64,000 bases of DNA from Dokdonella sp. Its GTDB lineage: Bacteria; Pseudomonadota; Gammaproteobacteria; Xanthomonadales; Rhodanobacteraceae. Numbering within the stretch: position 1 is the first letter of the stretch; the number at the start of each line of letters is the position of its first letter. The translations under genes were made by a program, and so were the position numbers. The notes under the pieces are model-generated. The model was not told the origin of the DNA, made no database searches, and worked only from the letters and a program-made list of their open reading frames with translations. Positions 31,385 through 39,666 of this stretch are shown in pieces. The stretch covers positions 2,043,387 to 2,107,386 of the forward strand of contig JANQAE010000001.1 in NCBI GenBank assembly GCA_024707225.1, given 5' to 3'.

Positions 31385-31400
31385 TGGAACGGACCTTGCA
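31385..31400 (+). promoter_or_regulatory. Sigma-54 (-24/-12) promoter
   Basis: TGGAACGGACCTTGCA matches the sigma-54 consensus TGGCACG-N4-TTGC(A/T) at every defined base except the fourth, with correct 12-nt spacing between GG and GC. Transcription should start near 31411 and run into the gene at 31525. It explains the nearby enhancer-like repeats and the AcoR-type activator gene downstream of the operon. Confidence 0.75.
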
Positions 31401-31524
31401 CTTCATCAGCGCGTCAGCCGAACGGTGCTCTCGAGGGCCGCTCGCCGACCAAGACAAGCCGACGCTCGGATCGCGCCCTCGGGGACGTCGAGAGCGCCGG
31501 CACACAAAAACCGGGAGGACAATC

Positions 31525-32397
31525 ATGAATTCGATCCAAGGGGCGCCGCGCGCGCCCCGCCGCCATCTGGCCCTTCGCATCGCCTGCGTGCTGGCGCTGG
31601 TCCACACCGGCCATGCCGCCGCGCAGATCACGTTCGACGTGATCGGACCGCACGAGTACGACTTGCCGGTCGACTTCGATCCGTTCAACGTGTTCGTGCA
31701 GTACGGCATGGTCCAGGAGGACGACCGCTTCTTCAATCGCCACGGCGACCGCGTCGACGGCTCGGGCGCCCAGCGCATCGTCGGCATGTCCAAGTACGTG
31801 CGCTTCTGGTCGCCCGAATCCAACCGCAACATCGGCGTGGCCTGGGAAGTGATCGTGCCGGAAGTGGCGATCCGCAACCGCAGCCTGGCCGACGGCGATC
31901 GCCACGTCAGCGGCATCGGCGATCCGCTGACCGGCTTTGCGATCTGGTACAAGCCCAGCGCCAACGCGACGCTCGGCTTCCAGTCGTTCCTGCAGATCCC
32001 GGTCGGCACCGACCGCGTCAGCGACACCAACTGGAAGAACCTCTCGAGCTTCTTCTGGGATTGGCGCATCGGCGAGAAGTTCGGCTGGACCGGCGACGCC
32101 GGCATCGTCTACCAGACGCGGCGCGACGACGGCGCGCGGCCGGGCATGGTCTGGCACACCAACAACCGCCTCGGCTGGCGTGCGACCAAGCGTCTGGAGC
32201 CGTTCCTCGCGATCGACGCGGAGTACCTCGAATCGCGCGACGGCGCGCCGAGCGCGCACGTGGTCGATGCCGGTCCGGGCCTGATGTTCCACACCTTCGA
32301 CAACCAGTCGATCACGCTGCGCTACTCCACGTCGGTCGACGGCCGCAACCACAGCGTCAACGACAGCTTCAACATCAAGTACGCCTACGTCTGGTAA
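31525..32397 (+). CDS. Outer-membrane beta-barrel protein, transporter (Phenol_MetA_deg-like)
   Basis: A 290-residue exported protein: signal peptide ending HTGHAAAQ, then alternating hydrophobic beta-strands and a final strand SFNIKYAYVW ending in an aromatic residue, typical of outer-membrane barrels. It resembles the MetA/SphA-like putative channel proteins often found beside catabolic genes, and probably lets the operon's substrate cross the outer membrane (inference). It is the first gene behind the sigma-54 promoter, with a strong Shine-Dalgarno GGGAGGAC 6 nt before the ATG. The DUF1097-like gene follows after 81 nt. Confidence 0.65.
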   Translation: MNSIQGAPRAPRRHLALRIACVLALVHTGHAAAQITFDVIGPHEYDLPVDFDPFNVFVQYGMVQEDDRFFNRHGDRVDGSGAQRIVGMSKYVRFWSPESNRNIGVAWEVIVPEVAIRNRSLADGDRHVSGIGDPLTGFAIWYKPSANATLGFQSFLQIPVGTDRVSDTNWKNLSSFFWDWRIGEKFGWTGDAGIVYQTRRDDGARPGMVWHTNNRLGWRATKRLEPFLAIDAEYLESRDGAPSAHVVDAGPGLMFHTFDNQSITLRYSTSVDGRNHSVNDSFNIKYAYVW

Positions 32398-32478
32398 CCG
32401 GCAGGCCGGCAAGGGCCTGCGCAGCCGCACGCTGCGCAGGCTTGCACGGCTCCTGATCCCTCAACGAGAGAGGCTGAC

Positions 32479-32958
32479 ATGAAACCTTTGATTGCTCTGG
32501 CCGTATCGATCGCCGTGCTGGTTGCGGTGTGGGTGTATCTGAGCATCGGCCTGCCGGCGCTCAAGCTGATTCCGTGGATCGGCTTCGTCGCCTGGGCGAC
32601 CTTCTTCGCCGCGGGTGGCGGCAAGGCGGCGATCGTGCGCACGCTGCCGCCGGCGATCGCCGCCGTACTGCTGACCGCGCTGACGATGTTCGCGGTGGGT
32701 CACGCCGGTGGCGGACTGCCCGCATTGATCGTGCTGATCGCGGTGCTGGCCTTCTTGCTGGTCTTCATGGCCGGCCATCACGTGCTGGCCTATACGCCGG
32801 CCGCCTTCCTGGGCGCGGCGACCTACTTCGGCACCGGCGGCAAGATCGACGACAGCATCGGCTTCGTCATCGTGTCGTGGATCGTCGGCGTGGCCTTCGG
32901 CTACGTATCGGAGCGGTTCGGAGCCCGGCTCAGCAAGCCGGCCGCCGCGAACGGATAA
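32479..32958 (+). CDS. DUF1097-like inner-membrane protein
   Basis: A 159-residue, very hydrophobic protein with about five or six transmembrane segments, a GGGK turn near residue 48 and a short basic cytoplasmic tail. It resembles DUF1097 family proteins, whose function is not known. It lies 29 nt upstream of aldA and inside the sigma-54 operon, so a role in substrate uptake or sensing is plausible but unproven. Ribosome binding site GAGAGAGG precedes the ATG. Confidence 0.7.
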   Translation: MKPLIALAVSIAVLVAVWVYLSIGLPALKLIPWIGFVAWATFFAAGGGKAAIVRTLPPAIAAVLLTALTMFAVGHAGGGLPALIVLIAVLAFLLVFMAGHHVLAYTPAAFLGAATYFGTGGKIDDSIGFVIVSWIVGVAFGYVSERFGARLSKPAAANG

Positions 32959-32987
32959 CTGCAAGATCGTCTTCTCGAGGAAACGCA

Positions 32988-34424
32988 ATGACCACCGAGT
33001 ACACCAACTACATCGACGGCGCCTTCACCGCCCGCTCCGCGGCGACGCTGGAGGTGACCAATCCGGCGACCGGCGCGCTGCTGGCGCGGATCCCCGACAG
33101 CGACGCGGCCGCGGTCGACGCGGCGGTCGCCGCCGCCAAGCGCGCGCAGCCGGCCTGGGAGAAGCTGCCGGCGATCCAGCGTGCCGGCCATCTGCGCAAG
33201 ATCGCGGCCAAGCTGCGCGAGCACCGCACCGAACTGGCGCGCATCATCGTGCGCGAGCAGGGCAAGGTGCAGGGCCTGGCCCAGGTCGAGGTCGACTTCA
33301 CCGCCGACTACATGGACTACATGGCCGAGTGGGCACGCCGCCTCGAGGGCGAGGTGCTGACCAGCGACCGTCCCAACGAGACCATCTTCCTGCTGCGCAA
33401 GCCGGTCGGCGTGGTCGCCGGCATCCTGCCGTGGAACTTCCCGTTCTTCCTGATCGCACGCAAGCTGGCGCCGGCGCTGGTGACCGGCAACACGATCGTC
33501 ATCAAGCCGAGCGAAGAAACGCCGATCAACGCCTACGAGTTCGCCAGGCTGGTCGCCGAGACCGACCTGCCGGCCGGCGTGTTCAACCTGGTCGGCGGCC
33601 GCGGCGCGACCGCCGGCGACGCGCTGGTCTCGCATCCGGACGTCAATCTGATCACGTTCACCGGCTCGGTCGCGACCGGCAGCCGCATCATGCAGACCGC
33701 CGGCAAGAACCTTACGCGCGTCAATCTCGAACTCGGCGGCAAGGCGCCGGCGATCGTGCTGGCCGACGCCGACCTCGATCTGGCGGCCAAGGCCATTTAC
33801 GATTCGCGTGTGATCAACACCGGACAGGTCTGCAACTGCGCCGAGCGCGTCTACGTCGAACGCAGCGTGCACGACGCCTTCGTCGAGCGCCTGACCGCGC
33901 TGTTCAAGGCCACGCGCTATGGCGATCCCTCGGTCGACGCCGACCTGCACATGGGCCCGCTGGTCAACCAGATCGGCCTGGAGAAGGTCGAGGCGCTGGT
34001 CGAGCAGGCCAAGCGCGACGGCGCCAACGTGGTCACCGGCGGCAAGCGCGCCGACCTCGGCCAGGGCTTCCATTACGAGCCGACCCTGATCACCGGCGCG
34101 CGCGCCGAGATGGACATCATGCGCAAGGAGATCTTCGGACCGGTGCTGCCGATCCAGGCCGTCGACAGCCTCGACGAGGCGATCGCGCTGGCCAACGATT
34201 CGGACTTCGGCCTGACCTCCTCGATCTTCACGCGCAACATCAATTCGGCGATGCAGGCCGTGCGCGAGTTGCGCTTCGGCGAGACCTACGTCAACCGCGA
34301 GCACTTCGAGGCCATGCAGGGCTTCCACGCCGGCCGCAAGAAATCCGGCATCGGCGGCGCGGACGGCAAGCACGGCCTGTACGAGTTCACCGAAACCCAC
34401 GTGGTCTATCTGCAGACGCCCTGA
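32988..34424 (+). CDS. aldA: Lactaldehyde/glycolaldehyde dehydrogenase AldA
   Basis: NAD-dependent cytoplasmic aldehyde dehydrogenase, very close to E. coli AldA, which oxidises L-lactaldehyde and glycolaldehyde to lactate and glycolate. The 478-residue protein has PWNFPFFLIARK, the Glu motif LELGGKAPAIV, the catalytic Cys in NTGQVCNCAERVYV near residue 283 and the AldA-type end EAMQGFHAGRKKSGIGGADG. The start is the ATG after AGGAAACGCA. It probably removes the aldehyde made by the PQQ dehydrogenase two genes downstream. Confidence 0.9.
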   Translation: MTTEYTNYIDGAFTARSAATLEVTNPATGALLARIPDSDAAAVDAAVAAAKRAQPAWEKLPAIQRAGHLRKIAAKLREHRTELARIIVREQGKVQGLAQVEVDFTADYMDYMAEWARRLEGEVLTSDRPNETIFLLRKPVGVVAGILPWNFPFFLIARKLAPALVTGNTIVIKPSEETPINAYEFARLVAETDLPAGVFNLVGGRGATAGDALVSHPDVNLITFTGSVATGSRIMQTAGKNLTRVNLELGGKAPAIVLADADLDLAAKAIYDSRVINTGQVCNCAERVYVERSVHDAFVERLTALFKATRYGDPSVDADLHMGPLVNQIGLEKVEALVEQAKRDGANVVTGGKRADLGQGFHYEPTLITGARAEMDIMRKEIFGPVLPIQAVDSLDEAIALANDSDFGLTSSIFTRNINSAMQAVRELRFGETYVNREHFEAMQGFHAGRKKSGIGGADGKHGLYEFTETHVVYLQTP

Positions 34425-34514
34425 CCACGCCCCGCCACCCCAGCCCCAACGAACCACCGGCCCCACGCGCGCCGTCCGCCCAGCGGACGGCCGCCAGGCA
34501 CCGCGAGAAACCGC

Positions 34515-35108
34515 ATGACCGACAAGACCCCACCGTGCGCCTGTGCGTGCGCGACCCACGACCCGGCCCGCCGCAGCGTGCTGACCGGTGCCCTCGCCCT
34601 GGCCCTGGCCCCGCTCGGCGCGCCCGCGCTCGCGCAGGCCACGGGCCGCAGCCAGAAGCCCGAACCGGGCGACCGCCTGGCCTACATGATGGGCGACAAG
34701 AAGGATCAGGAGATCAAGCCCGGCGACCTCGTCGCCGGCGAGGCGCCGACACTGGCCTATCCGCTCGATCCGGCCTCCGGCAAGGTGCTGGTCTCGCGCG
34801 TCAACCTGCTGACCGTGGTCAAGCTCAAGGCCGAGGACATCAAGCCGGCCAGCCAGAAGAACGCCGCCGACGGCATCGTCGCGTTCTCGGCGATCTGCAC
34901 GCACTACGGCTGTCCGATCACGACGCTGCACCCGAGCCAGAGCCAGATCGTCTGCAACTGCCACGGGTCGGTGTTCAACGCGGCCGATCGCGGCGTGGTC
35001 ACCAACGGGCCGGCGGTGCGCCGGCTCGCGATGCTGCCGCTGGCGATCCAGGACGGAGCGCTGGTCGTGGCAGGCAAGTTCGACGGCCCGCTCGGGCCAC
35101 CGACGTGA
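34515..35108 (+). CDS. Tat-exported Rieske [2Fe-2S] protein
   Basis: A 197-residue periplasmic electron-transfer protein. Residues 20-40 form a twin-arginine signal (ARRSVLTGALALA). The cluster ligands are CTHYGCP and CNCHGS near residues 130-160. The N-terminus before the Tat motif carries three alternating cysteines (Cys8, Cys10, Cys12), unusual for a cytoplasmic signal region. It is not part of a cytochrome bc1 operon. Its place directly upstream of a quinoprotein dehydrogenase, with no cytochrome c gene nearby, suggests it accepts electrons from that enzyme (inference). Confidence 0.82.
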   Translation: MTDKTPPCACACATHDPARRSVLTGALALALAPLGAPALAQATGRSQKPEPGDRLAYMMGDKKDQEIKPGDLVAGEAPTLAYPLDPASGKVLVSRVNLLTVVKLKAEDIKPASQKNAADGIVAFSAICTHYGCPITTLHPSQSQIVCNCHGSVFNAADRGVVTNGPAVRRLAMLPLAIQDGALVVAGKFDGPLGPPT

Positions 35109-35176
35109 CCGGCGCGGCATCCGCCGTGCCGGTCCATAACCACAAGAAACCTACGAGACACCGGGAGGAGACATCC

Positions 35177-36904
35177 ATGAAGCTGCAAACGATCGTCGTC
35201 GCACTGACCGCGGCACTCGCCTCGGGCATCGGCGCCGCCGCCGAGTACAAGCCGGTCACCGCCGAGCGCCTGGCCAATCCGGAACCGGAGAACTGGCTGC
35301 TGACCAAGGGCAACTACGCCGGCTGGAGCTACAGCACGCTCAACCAGATCAACACGTCCAACGTCACCAAGCTGCGTCCGGTCTGGTCGGCCGCGACCGG
35401 CGTCAATTCCGGCCACGAGGCGCCGGCCATCGTCAACGGCGAGTACATGTTCGTCGCCACGCCGCACAACCACGTCTTCGCGTACAACGCCAAGACCGGT
35501 CAGCCGCTGTGGCACTTCCAGCGCGAGGTGCCCGAAGGTATCGGCGCCCTCCACCGCACCAACCGCGGCGTCGCGCTGTGGAACGACAAGGTCTACGTCG
35601 GCAGCGTCGACTGCATGCTGAGCGCGCTGGATGCCAAGACCGGCAAGCTGATCTGGGAAGCGCAGGTCTGCGACTGGGAGACCGAGAGCGCCTACATCAC
35701 CTCGGCGCCGCTGGTCGTCAAGGGCAAGGTCCTGATCGGCCCGTCCGGCGGCGAGTTCGGCGTGCGCGGCTTCCTCAAGGCGTTCGACGCCGAGACCGGC
35801 AAGCTGGCCTGGACGCGCTACAGCGTACCGGCGCCGGGCGAGCCGGGTTCGGAGACCTGGCCGCAGACCGGCGAGTGGAAGGACGCGTGGAAGAACGGCG
35901 GCGGCACGATGTGGATGCCCGGCAACTACGACGCCAAGAACGACGTGATCTACTGGGGCGTCGGCAACGGCGCGCCGTGGCTCGGCGACCAGCGCCCCGG
36001 CGACAACCTGTACCTGGCCTCGGTGCTCTCGCTCAATCCGGCCACCGGCAACATCGTCGGCCACTTCCAGTACCACTGGAACGACTCGTGGGACTGGGCC
36101 GGCATGAACGCGCCGACGCTGGTCGAGTTCGACCGCGGCGGCAAGAAGGTCAGCGGCCTGATCAGCGCGCAGCGCAACGGCCGCCTGTACTGGCTGGACC
36201 GTGACGCCAAGGGCAAGATCACCTACAACAAGTCCGAGCCGTACGTCACCAACACGGTCTTCACGAGCATCGACCCGAAGACCGGCCGCCCGAGCTACAA
36301 CGAGAACGCCAAGCCGGCCACCGGCAAGACGCGCACCTACTGCCCGAGCCTGTGGGGCGGCAAGGACTGGCCGTACGAGGCCTACAACCCGCAGACCGGG
36401 ATGCTCTACATCCCGTACAACGACAACCACTGCCTGACCCTGACCGGCATGGTCCAGCCGCGCATCCCGGGCCAGTGGTCGGCCGGCGTGGACATCAACC
36501 GCCTCGATCTCTCGGTCAAGGAAGGCTTCGATCACATCGGCGGCATCCAGGCCTGGGACATCAACACCGGCAAGGAAGTGTGGCGCGAGAAGTATCCGCA
36601 CTCGTGGAACTGGGGCTCGATCATGACCACGGCCGGCGGCGTGCTGTTCGCCGGCGGCACCAATGACCGCATGTTCCGCGCCTACGACGCCAAGAGCGGC
36701 AAGCTGCTGTGGGAGTTCCCGACCCCGTCGGGCATCATCTCGCCGCCGTCCACGTTCTCGATCGACGGCAAGCAGTACGTCGCGATCGTGTCCGGCTACG
36801 GCGTCGACGCCCAGTGGATCCAGGGCAAGATGCACACGCTGGCCGGCTGGGACGAGAAGGTGCCCGAAGGCGGTTCGGTCTGGGTGTTCGCACTCGGCGA
36901 CTGA
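35177..36904 (+). CDS. PQQ-dependent periplasmic alcohol dehydrogenase (quinoprotein)
   Basis: A 575-residue eight-bladed propeller enzyme of the methanol/ethanol dehydrogenase family, with signal peptide ending SGIGAAA and no heme c domain. Repeated W-motifs such as DAKTGKLIWE and the segment WDWAGMNAP mark the family; Asp306 should be the catalytic base. Two residues later is Ala308, as in calcium enzymes; lanthanide enzymes have Asp there. The vicinal Cys-Cys found just before the NRG motif in methanol dehydrogenases is absent (ALHRTNRG instead). A GGGAGGAG ribosome binding site precedes the ATG. Substrate unknown; AldA nearby suggests a short alcohol or diol. Confidence 0.88.
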   Translation: MKLQTIVVALTAALASGIGAAAEYKPVTAERLANPEPENWLLTKGNYAGWSYSTLNQINTSNVTKLRPVWSAATGVNSGHEAPAIVNGEYMFVATPHNHVFAYNAKTGQPLWHFQREVPEGIGALHRTNRGVALWNDKVYVGSVDCMLSALDAKTGKLIWEAQVCDWETESAYITSAPLVVKGKVLIGPSGGEFGVRGFLKAFDAETGKLAWTRYSVPAPGEPGSETWPQTGEWKDAWKNGGGTMWMPGNYDAKNDVIYWGVGNGAPWLGDQRPGDNLYLASVLSLNPATGNIVGHFQYHWNDSWDWAGMNAPTLVEFDRGGKKVSGLISAQRNGRLYWLDRDAKGKITYNKSEPYVTNTVFTSIDPKTGRPSYNENAKPATGKTRTYCPSLWGGKDWPYEAYNPQTGMLYIPYNDNHCLTLTGMVQPRIPGQWSAGVDINRLDLSVKEGFDHIGGIQAWDINTGKEVWREKYPHSWNWGSIMTTAGGVLFAGGTNDRMFRAYDAKSGKLLWEFPTPSGIISPPSTFSIDGKQYVAIVSGYGVDAQWIQGKMHTLAGWDEKVPEGGSVWVFALGD

Positions 36905-36954
36905 GCCATCGCTTCAAGACGGCGGCTGTACCGGCCGCCGTCGTCTCGAACTTC

Positions 36955-36994
36955 GATCCGCGCCGTCGGCATGAGGCGCGGATCTTTTTTTTTT
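36955..36994 (+). terminator. Strong rho-independent terminator of the PQQ operon
   Basis: A perfect 10-bp stem, GATCCGCGCC pairing with GGCGCGGATC, encloses a 10-nt loop and is followed by ten consecutive T. It lies 50 nt after the dehydrogenase stop and should end the sigma-54 transcript. It is by far the clearest terminator in the window. Confidence 0.92.
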
Positions 36995-37005
36995 GTCGCC
37001 GCTGA

Positions 37006-37290
37006 TCGCTCGGTGAGTTCGGACTTCAGTCGAACATGAGCCGGCGCGGCAACCGCTGGATGCGCGCGCCCCTTGCTGGGCACAATGCAATGGCCGAGTC
37101 GTTCTTCAGCAGCTTGGTGAAGGAGCGCAGCCGCAAGCGCGTCTACAAGACCCGAGAGTGGGCGCGCGCCGACGTCTTCGACGACGTCCTGGCCTTCTGC
37201 AATCGAACCCGCCGTTACAGCCCTCTGAGCGGCGTCAGCCCCGAGGCTTTCGAACAGGCCCGGGCGCGAGGCTGGAAAGCGTCTCGAGAC
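37006..37290 (+). mobile_element. Relic of an IS3-family transposase (OrfB 3' end)
   Basis: The frame reads EFGLQSNMSRRGN, then AMAESFFSSLVKERSRKR, YKTREWARADVFDDVLAFCNRTRRYSPLSGVSPEAFEQA. That is the C-terminal part of the IS3 OrfB integrase, holding the last catalytic Glu. The conserved CWDNA segment is replaced by an aberrant stretch, and the upstream integrase domain, OrfA and any terminal inverted repeats are missing. It is a non-functional fragment directly after the operon terminator. The open frame that continues to about 37593 only shadows the regulator gene on the other strand. Confidence 0.8.
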
Positions 37291-37498
37291 TCGGGGCAGC
37301 CCAGGACATTTCGTACCGAGAAGAAGGGACTCGCGACCCCATGCGCGGCGCACTCGGAAGCGCCATGGCGGGCGGACATGGAGCGAGCCGGCCGGAACTG
37401 CCGCATCGGCCAAAGCCGCCGGACGATCCGACGAAACCGTACAGGCCGCCGCTCCTGTCCTTGGATCGCGGCGCGGACGAACGCCGCGCCGACCCGGC
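37291..37498. other. Intergenic remainder downstream of the IS3 relic
   Basis: No gene or clear terminator is seen. With the relic and terminator it completes the 594-nt gap between the PQQ dehydrogenase and the convergent sigma-54 activator. It may hold scar sequence from the lost insertion element. Confidence 0.5.
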
Positions 37499-39486
37499 TC
37501 AGGCCATGTCGAGCGGCGAGACGATGCCGTAGCGCTTCATGCGCCGATAGATCGTCGCGCGGCACAGGCCGAGGTCGCGGGCCGCGTCGCTGACGTTCCA
37601 GCGGCGGCGGCGCAATGCCTCGAGCAGGACGCCGGCGTCGCCGCGGCACTGCCGATCGGCACGACCGTCGAGCTCGACGCCTCGATCGCCGGCACGGCGA
37701 GGCCGAACGGTTGCTCACCGCCGGCGATCTCCGGCGGCAGATGGCCCACGTCGACGCATTCGCCGTCGGCGATCGACAGCGCGAAGCGGACCACGTTGCG
37801 CAGCTGACGCACGTTGCCGGGCCAGTCGTGGCCGAGCAGCAGCGCCCGCGCCGCATCGCTGATCGCCGGCGTGGTGTCCTGCGCAGCGGCTTCCTCGCGC
37901 AGGATCAGGTCGATCAGATAGGTCTGGTCCTGACGCTCGCGCAGCGGCGGCAGCAACAGCGTCGCGCCGCAGAGGCGGTAATACAGATCCTCGCGGAACG
38001 TGCCGGCGACGATCTGCTTGCGCAGGTCACGGTGCGAGGCGGCGATCACGTTCAGATCGACGCGGATCGGCCGGTCGGCGCCGAGCGGCAGGATCTCGCG
38101 CTCGGACAATACACGCAGCAGGCGCGTCTGCAGCGCCAGCGGCATGTCGCCGATCTCATCGAGGAACAGCGTGCCGCCGTCGGAGCGCTGGATCAGGCCC
38201 TTCATGCCCTTGCTGCGCGCGCCGGTGAACGTGCCGGGCGTGTAGCCGAACAGCTCGCTCTCGATCAGCGATTCGGGGATCGATGCACAGTTGACCGCGA
38301 CGAAGGCGTTGGCGGCGCGGCGGCTCGACTCGTGCAGCGCACGCGCCAGCACTTCCTTGCCGGTGCCGGTCTCGCCCTGGATCAGGATGCTGACCGGCTT
38401 GTCGACGAGGCGGGCGGCACGATCGAGCAGCTGGCTCATGCGCGGATCGCTGCCGGCCAGCCGCGCGAGCACCTCGCCACGCGCCGGGGCGGGCTCGGCC
38501 TCGGCGGCGATGCGCGTGGCCGGTGCGATCCGCGGCGCGAGCACCGAGGCGTGATAGCCGTGGCCGTCCCAGGTGGTCACGATCGCCGGATCGTCACGGC
38601 CGCCGCCGCGCGTCAGACGCCAGATGTCGTCGATGCGGGTACCGAACACGCCGCTCAGATGGCTGCCGACCAGCTGCGCGCGCTGCGCCTCGTCGAGCCG
38701 CGCGCAGTCGAGCAGGCGCAGATGGCGGCGCGCGCCGGCGTTGGCGCCGACGATGACGCCGTCGCGGTCGAACGCGAGCATCAGCTCGCCGCTGACGTCG
38801 ACCAGCGGACCGACCGTGCCGAGCCGCAGGATCCAGCGGTCGCGGAACTGCTGCATGAAGTTCGCGTCCTCGATCATGCGGCCGTAGAGCATGGTGAGAT
38901 GGCGCACCAGGTGCTGGCTCTCGCGCTCGGCCGGCGAGGACAGCGCCGAGACGTCCAGCGCGCCGAGCAGGTTGCCGTGCGGATCGTAGAGCGGCGTGGT
39001 CGTGCAGCTCAGGCCGACGTTGCCGATGTAGAAGTGATCGTCGCGATGGCAGGTCAACGTGGTGCGCTCGGCCAGGCAGGTGCCGATGCCGTTGGTGCCG
39101 GCGTAGAGTTCGCTCCAGTTCGCGCCGAGCGTCAGGCCGGCGCGACGCAGCGCGATGTCCCAGGTGTCGTTGCCGATGTAGTCCACGCCGATGCCTTCGG
39201 CGTCGGTCAGCAGCAGCACGTAGCCCAGATCCGACACGTGCTTGTAGAGCTGCTCCATGCCGGCGCGTGCGACGCGCAGGTATTCCTCGTTCTGCTGGAT
39301 GCACTCGCGGACCCGGCTCGGGTTCTCGATGCGGATGTCCGGCCGGCGCGCGGGATCCAGGCCGTAGCGCTCGACGCAGCGCAGCCACGAGCGCTGGATC
39401 AGGGACGTGCCTTCGCCGCCGGCGGCCGGCAGCGTGCCGGCGACGACGCCCAGAACGGTGTCGACATGGTGCTGCGACAGGGTCAT
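37499..39486 (-). CDS. AcoR-like sigma-54-dependent transcriptional activator, one-base frameshift near the C-terminus
   Basis: Enhancer-binding protein. The N-terminal 300 residues form a GAF/PAS-type sensor resembling AcoR (acetoin regulator). The AAA+ domain has Walker A GETGTGKE, the sigma-54 contact loop GTFTGA (a variant of GAFTGA), Walker B GGTLFLDEIGD and the DWPGNVRQLRN segment. The Fis-type helix-turn-helix (WNVSDAARDLGLCRATIYRR) is read in another frame, reached if one base is restored near 37635-37645; with it the gene ends at 37499. The ATG at 39486 has a textbook AGGAGG site. It is likely to act on the promoter at 31385 (inference). Confidence 0.85.
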
Positions 39487-39666
39487 CGGGTTACCTCCTG
39501 CGTATCCGCCCGCCTTCAGCATGCGGCGGCATTCGTTGTAGGGGGCCGGCATCACCGGTCCGGCGGCGCACGCGCCGCGTACATACTGCCGCCGGCCCTC
39601 CGGCGACACTCCGATCATCCCTGTCAGCGCCGCATTTCCGTTGCCGGCCGCCGTCGCTGCTCGCGG

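Larger units (their letters stand above)
31052..31524. other. 473-nt divergent intergenic control region
   Basis: No gene is supported here. It separates the glycosyltransferase (minus) from the outer-membrane gene (plus). It holds an array of TGTCGC repeats and inverted repeats (31225-31280) and a strong sigma-54 promoter (31385-31400), both listed separately. About 125 nt of leader follow before the start codon at 31525, which has a strong ribosome binding site (GGGAGGAC). Confidence 0.8.

Noticed and set aside
31371-31400. TGGCAC at 31375 as the -24 element
   Set aside because: Its distance to TTGC is about 22 nt, too long for sigma-54; the TGGAAC at 31385 has the right spacing.
37291-37593. 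Continuation of the IS3 open frame to 37593 as a real protein
   Set aside because: After the SPEAFEQA end the product becomes arginine-rich and overlaps the activator gene on the other strand; it is a shadow.
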